A stretch of 29,774 nucleotides of DNA from Larix sibirica (lineage: Eukaryota > Streptophyta > Pinopsida > Pinales > Pinaceae), in NCBI GenBank assembly GCA_004151065.3, contig NWUY0305099672.1:1-29774 (forward strand), written 5' to 3'. The position numbers and the translations under genes were made by a program. Every line of letters starts with the position of its first letter. The stretch's first letter is position 1. The notes under the pieces were generated by a model. The model did not search any database. It saw only the letters and a list, made by a program, of their open reading frames with translations, and was not told the DNA's origin. Positions 26,731 through 29,774 of the stretch are shown one piece after another.

Positions 26731-29700
26731 GGCCTATAATTCACTTGGGTGGATGATAGAACATTTCTTATTGGAGGATGCCCCTTTTATAGGTTTTTGA
26801 ACCAATGACCGTGCTTACTTATGGATGCACTTGCTCTTTAGAAATTGATATGTCAATTTGTGTATAATAAGATTTATAATGCAACCCGAGAAACTGACCC
26901 TGTAAATAAAGGCGTTCTCCAGCCAGCTCAGTCCGCCCCCGTCCAATCACCCAGGAAGGCCCAGTACGCTTTCTGGAATCCCACATTCCCACCCGCTGTT
27001 TTTACCCTACATTTGGCCTTCTGTCCCCAATACTCTATTACGCTTTCAGTTACCAAAAATCCTAAAGCCCCCATCCACTTGATTTATTTAGAATATTGCT
27101 GAGGAGGGATCACATTGTTGTTGGAGAGGCGGGCCAAAAGATGGATCGAGACTGAACCGAGAATGTGAGTCAGGTCACCAATACTGATTGGATTATGATG
27201 CTGAGGCTGGCCAGGTGAAGTTGTGGCCTGAGGCGACGGAAGTTAAGCAATAACTTTTGAGTTCTGGTCTTCGCTTATTGTTGTATATGCACTCATATAA
27301 TGCAATTATTCCAGTAAAGTAAGTGCTCCTTTGGTACTCAACTGGGCTAATTTACTACTTGGCTTTGCTACTGGGCTCAGCTGGGACGGGCGGGGATATT
27401 TGGCTTGGATACCGGGCGGGACCAGTTGGGCTTGGAGAGAGCAGCTATGAGAGGAGATAGATGTCAAACCTGTCTCCAATAGTAGTCCCTGGTGAACTTG
27501 GATCCTAAACCTGTGGATATTCCCCCTTATGGAGATCCAATCTCAGTAGCATAGAAACAAGCTGCTAAGGCAGCAAAAGAAGCAGAGATGGAAGTAGGTG
27601 GTTGGTCCACCGGCCTAGGGTGAGGGGTAAAGGTTTAATAGAAGTATCCCCTTATACCTATATCATTTGCTTTATGAATCACTTAGTGGGGACTGCTTTA
27701 TTCTCTATCTCTCTACAGCCAGAAAGAAACCTTCAGCAGCAGGCACGGAGTGGTGATGTTTAAAGATGGTCAATTTGATAGTGCCGACTTCGTTCCTCGC
27801 CCTCCTTATGTCTTTAGATAACTCCGTCCTATCAGTTAGAAATTCTACGAAGCGAAGATATGAGCTTGCAGGTTATAACCTTCTAATTTACCAGCAACTT
27901 ATTTCATGGCTTTCTATCCGTTATAAGAGCCGGTATAATAGAACAATCCAAGGTACGTAAGTAATTACTGTTAGGAGTAAGGGCCTTGCTGAAGACTCAC
28001 TCATTAGGCCAGGTTATTAGGCCTGTTCCCGAGCACGTCGCCAGGCTGCAATGCAAGTCATTGCAATTGAAGACATCCTTTAATATTGTTAGAGACAACA
28101 ACACCGAAACAGACAGGCTGGTACCAAAAGTATTCATGACCATTGATCTCTTCCTTCCCTCAATCACTCCATCACTCACTCCCTAACTCCGTGCCTTCCA
28201 TCTTTCTTTCATTCCGATCCGATAGTGACCATTCTTTTATTGCTTTAGAAGGAGGGAGAACAGGCATAGGCTCGCCCCATTGGTGGCTCCGGGACCTAGA
28301 CCCTCGCCCTCTTTCTGCCGGGCTTTAGGGTTCGTACCCTCGATCTCCCTCGTCTGATCCAGCATTCCAGTCCCACCCACTGGGTCTGAGCTACTTATAA
28401 AAGCAACGAATGGGTCTTGATTTATCTGTTCAGCTTTTGAACTCTTTTCTTATCCTCATGAACCACCGGCTAGAGCCCTGGGCGGGCGGGATACAGGGAG
28501 GGTTCTTGCTTACCAACCTGCTCTGCTTAATATACACCGACTAAAGAACTCGTACTTCTTCTTAGGTCGGGCGATAACCTTTGGTCAGGCAAGTTGGTGA
28601 GCAAATCTGGGTAAGGTGGGGTACTAAATAATAGCAATAAAAAGTAACCCATATGATAGCAGGCAGGAGGCAGTAAACCCATGCTTCTCGGTACCACGCA
28701 CGCTTCAAGGTCGCTTCGGAAACGGTCTCTAACCAACATAACCAATAGGCCACGTTCGCACTCTCTCTTTCTATGGATAAGCCCACTTCGCTTAGTTCAA
28801 TTCCCACTTATTGAAAGGACTGCCGGTAAGCAATAAAGAAGGGAGCAACATATTGACAGGAGAAGGGAAGCCCACCTGCCCGCTATGTAAAGCCCGCCTT
28901 CCCTAACCTCCCCCACGCCATCCACGCATACACATCTATAAAGCAAGCGATAAAAAGCTCTCAGTTAATCAGCAAGCAAGAAGCACGTAAGTCATATAAT
29001 CCCACCATTTCTTTCATCTCCCAGCCAGCAAGCAGCAATCGCAGCAATCTTAGCTTTGCCATCCCACCTAGCTGCGTGGAACATCTTAAAATGCTCTTCT
29101 TAAAAATAGAATATCACTTTCAATGTTCAGTTGGGGTTCACCCAAAGAGAAGGTTAAAAAGAGCGTTTTAAGAAAGCGAAAATGTAAATAGAATCAATTT
29201 ATCTCAATACTCGTGCCCTGTAAACACAACTCTACTTTTTTCTGGAATTACTTTGCATCCTAAACTGGCTAGGACGAAGCCATTTTACCAAATACAAATG
29301 AAATTTATGGAACCCAGAGTGTGTCAATACCCTCGCCCCTTTTTTACCTACTATATACCTGCCAGAAATAGATCTTTCTAAACCCTAGATCATGAGGTGC
29401 TTTGGAGGTAGGGAATGCTAGAAGACCTTAGATTAGAAACAAGTACCAGGTAGACGGGATGGATTGAAAAGGAATAACCTTAAAGGCAGGCTCTCATTTA
29501 GCTACTTGCCTAATTACAAATTAACTTTACCAACCCAATTGATGGTGAGCTACATTCATATCTTTATAAGGAAAAGTAGTAAAAGATAATATAGATGGAT
29601 GGGGGGCTTGCTTTTTTCAACGATAAAAATATTATTTTTTTTTAATCAAGTAGTCAAAGGGGGATATATGTTCCAACTCTACCTACGTCTAAAGGGTGGA

Positions 29701-29774
29701 TTTAAGGGGTAAGTACTAGACCAGGAGCAGGAGCAGAAGTTCTATAAGAATAAACGAAAGAAGCCCGGCCCAAA
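26731..29774. other. long spacer without recognised gene
   Basis: Short frames occur (26845-27102 plus 85 codons; 27766-27960 plus 64; 27986-28186 plus 66; 28527-28807 minus 72-81), none with a motif I know. A GGCTTGG / ACTGGGCT-rich patch spans about 27335-27435. Copy 2 of the TGAATCACTTAG repeat lies at 27655-27710. A run of nine T stands near 29635-29643. No tRNA, rRNA or terminator-like structure could be supported. Confidence 0.5.
27655..27710 (+). repeat. dispersed repeat TTTATGAATCACTTAG, partner 23592-23642
   Basis: See 23592-23642. The word GGGACTGCTTTA here is also present at 24000-24012, so parts of this repeat are scattered further. Confidence 0.6.

Noticed and set aside
1-29774. 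CRISPR array or phage-like defence system
   Set aside because: No perfect direct repeats separated by uniform unique spacers and no cas-like or defence gene in any frame; the repeats here are diverged and irregular.

Overview
The window looks like plant mitochondrial DNA, most plausibly from a seed plant with a large, gene-poor chondriome; the very expanded genomes of some conifers would fit, but no complete gene is present to settle this. The evidence is a scrap of plant-type mitochondrial atp1 (RVVSVGDGIARVYG followed by LNLEN.NVGIVVFG), a broken group II intron-type reverse transcriptase, broken nuclear-type retroelement pieces, and almost 30 kb with no intact recognisable gene. No tRNA, rRNA, CRISPR array or bacterial-style operon was found.

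Layout. 1-7559: no gene; diverged short repeats (degenerate GGTCATAGCC-type array 695-905, a ~45-bp tandem array 2056-2262, an AGTATC-type array 5140-5645) and dispersed ~30-bp elements. 7560-10300, minus strand: a decayed Ty3/gypsy retrotransposon with gag, aspartic protease and RNase H recognisable and the reverse transcriptase missing. 10301-12805: nothing recognised. 12806-14238, plus strand: an RNase H-like pseudogene followed by a rearranged atp1 scrap that opens a chimeric reading frame. 14239-15173: unrecognised overlapping open frames. 15174-18420: more dispersed elements, a second and third block of the GGTCATAGCC-type array, a diverged ~180-bp direct duplication and small tandem repeats. 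18990-20880: about 1.9 kb of a highly degenerate 12-nt repeat that reads like a Gly/Ala/Ser/Thr/Asn/Asp-rich protein and drifts between frames; this is the oddest object in the window. 20884-26290: no gene, several pairs of diverged direct repeats. 26296-26730: a frameshifted group II intron RT remnant. 26731-29774: no gene recognised.

How the parts fit together. Nothing here forms a working pathway. The window reads as mitochondrial spacer built by capture of nuclear retroelements, decay of an intron-encoded RT, shuffling of gene scraps, and continual short duplication followed by divergence. The repeats are so eroded that they are visible only as recurring words. All repeat boundaries and identities were judged by eye and should be treated as approximate.
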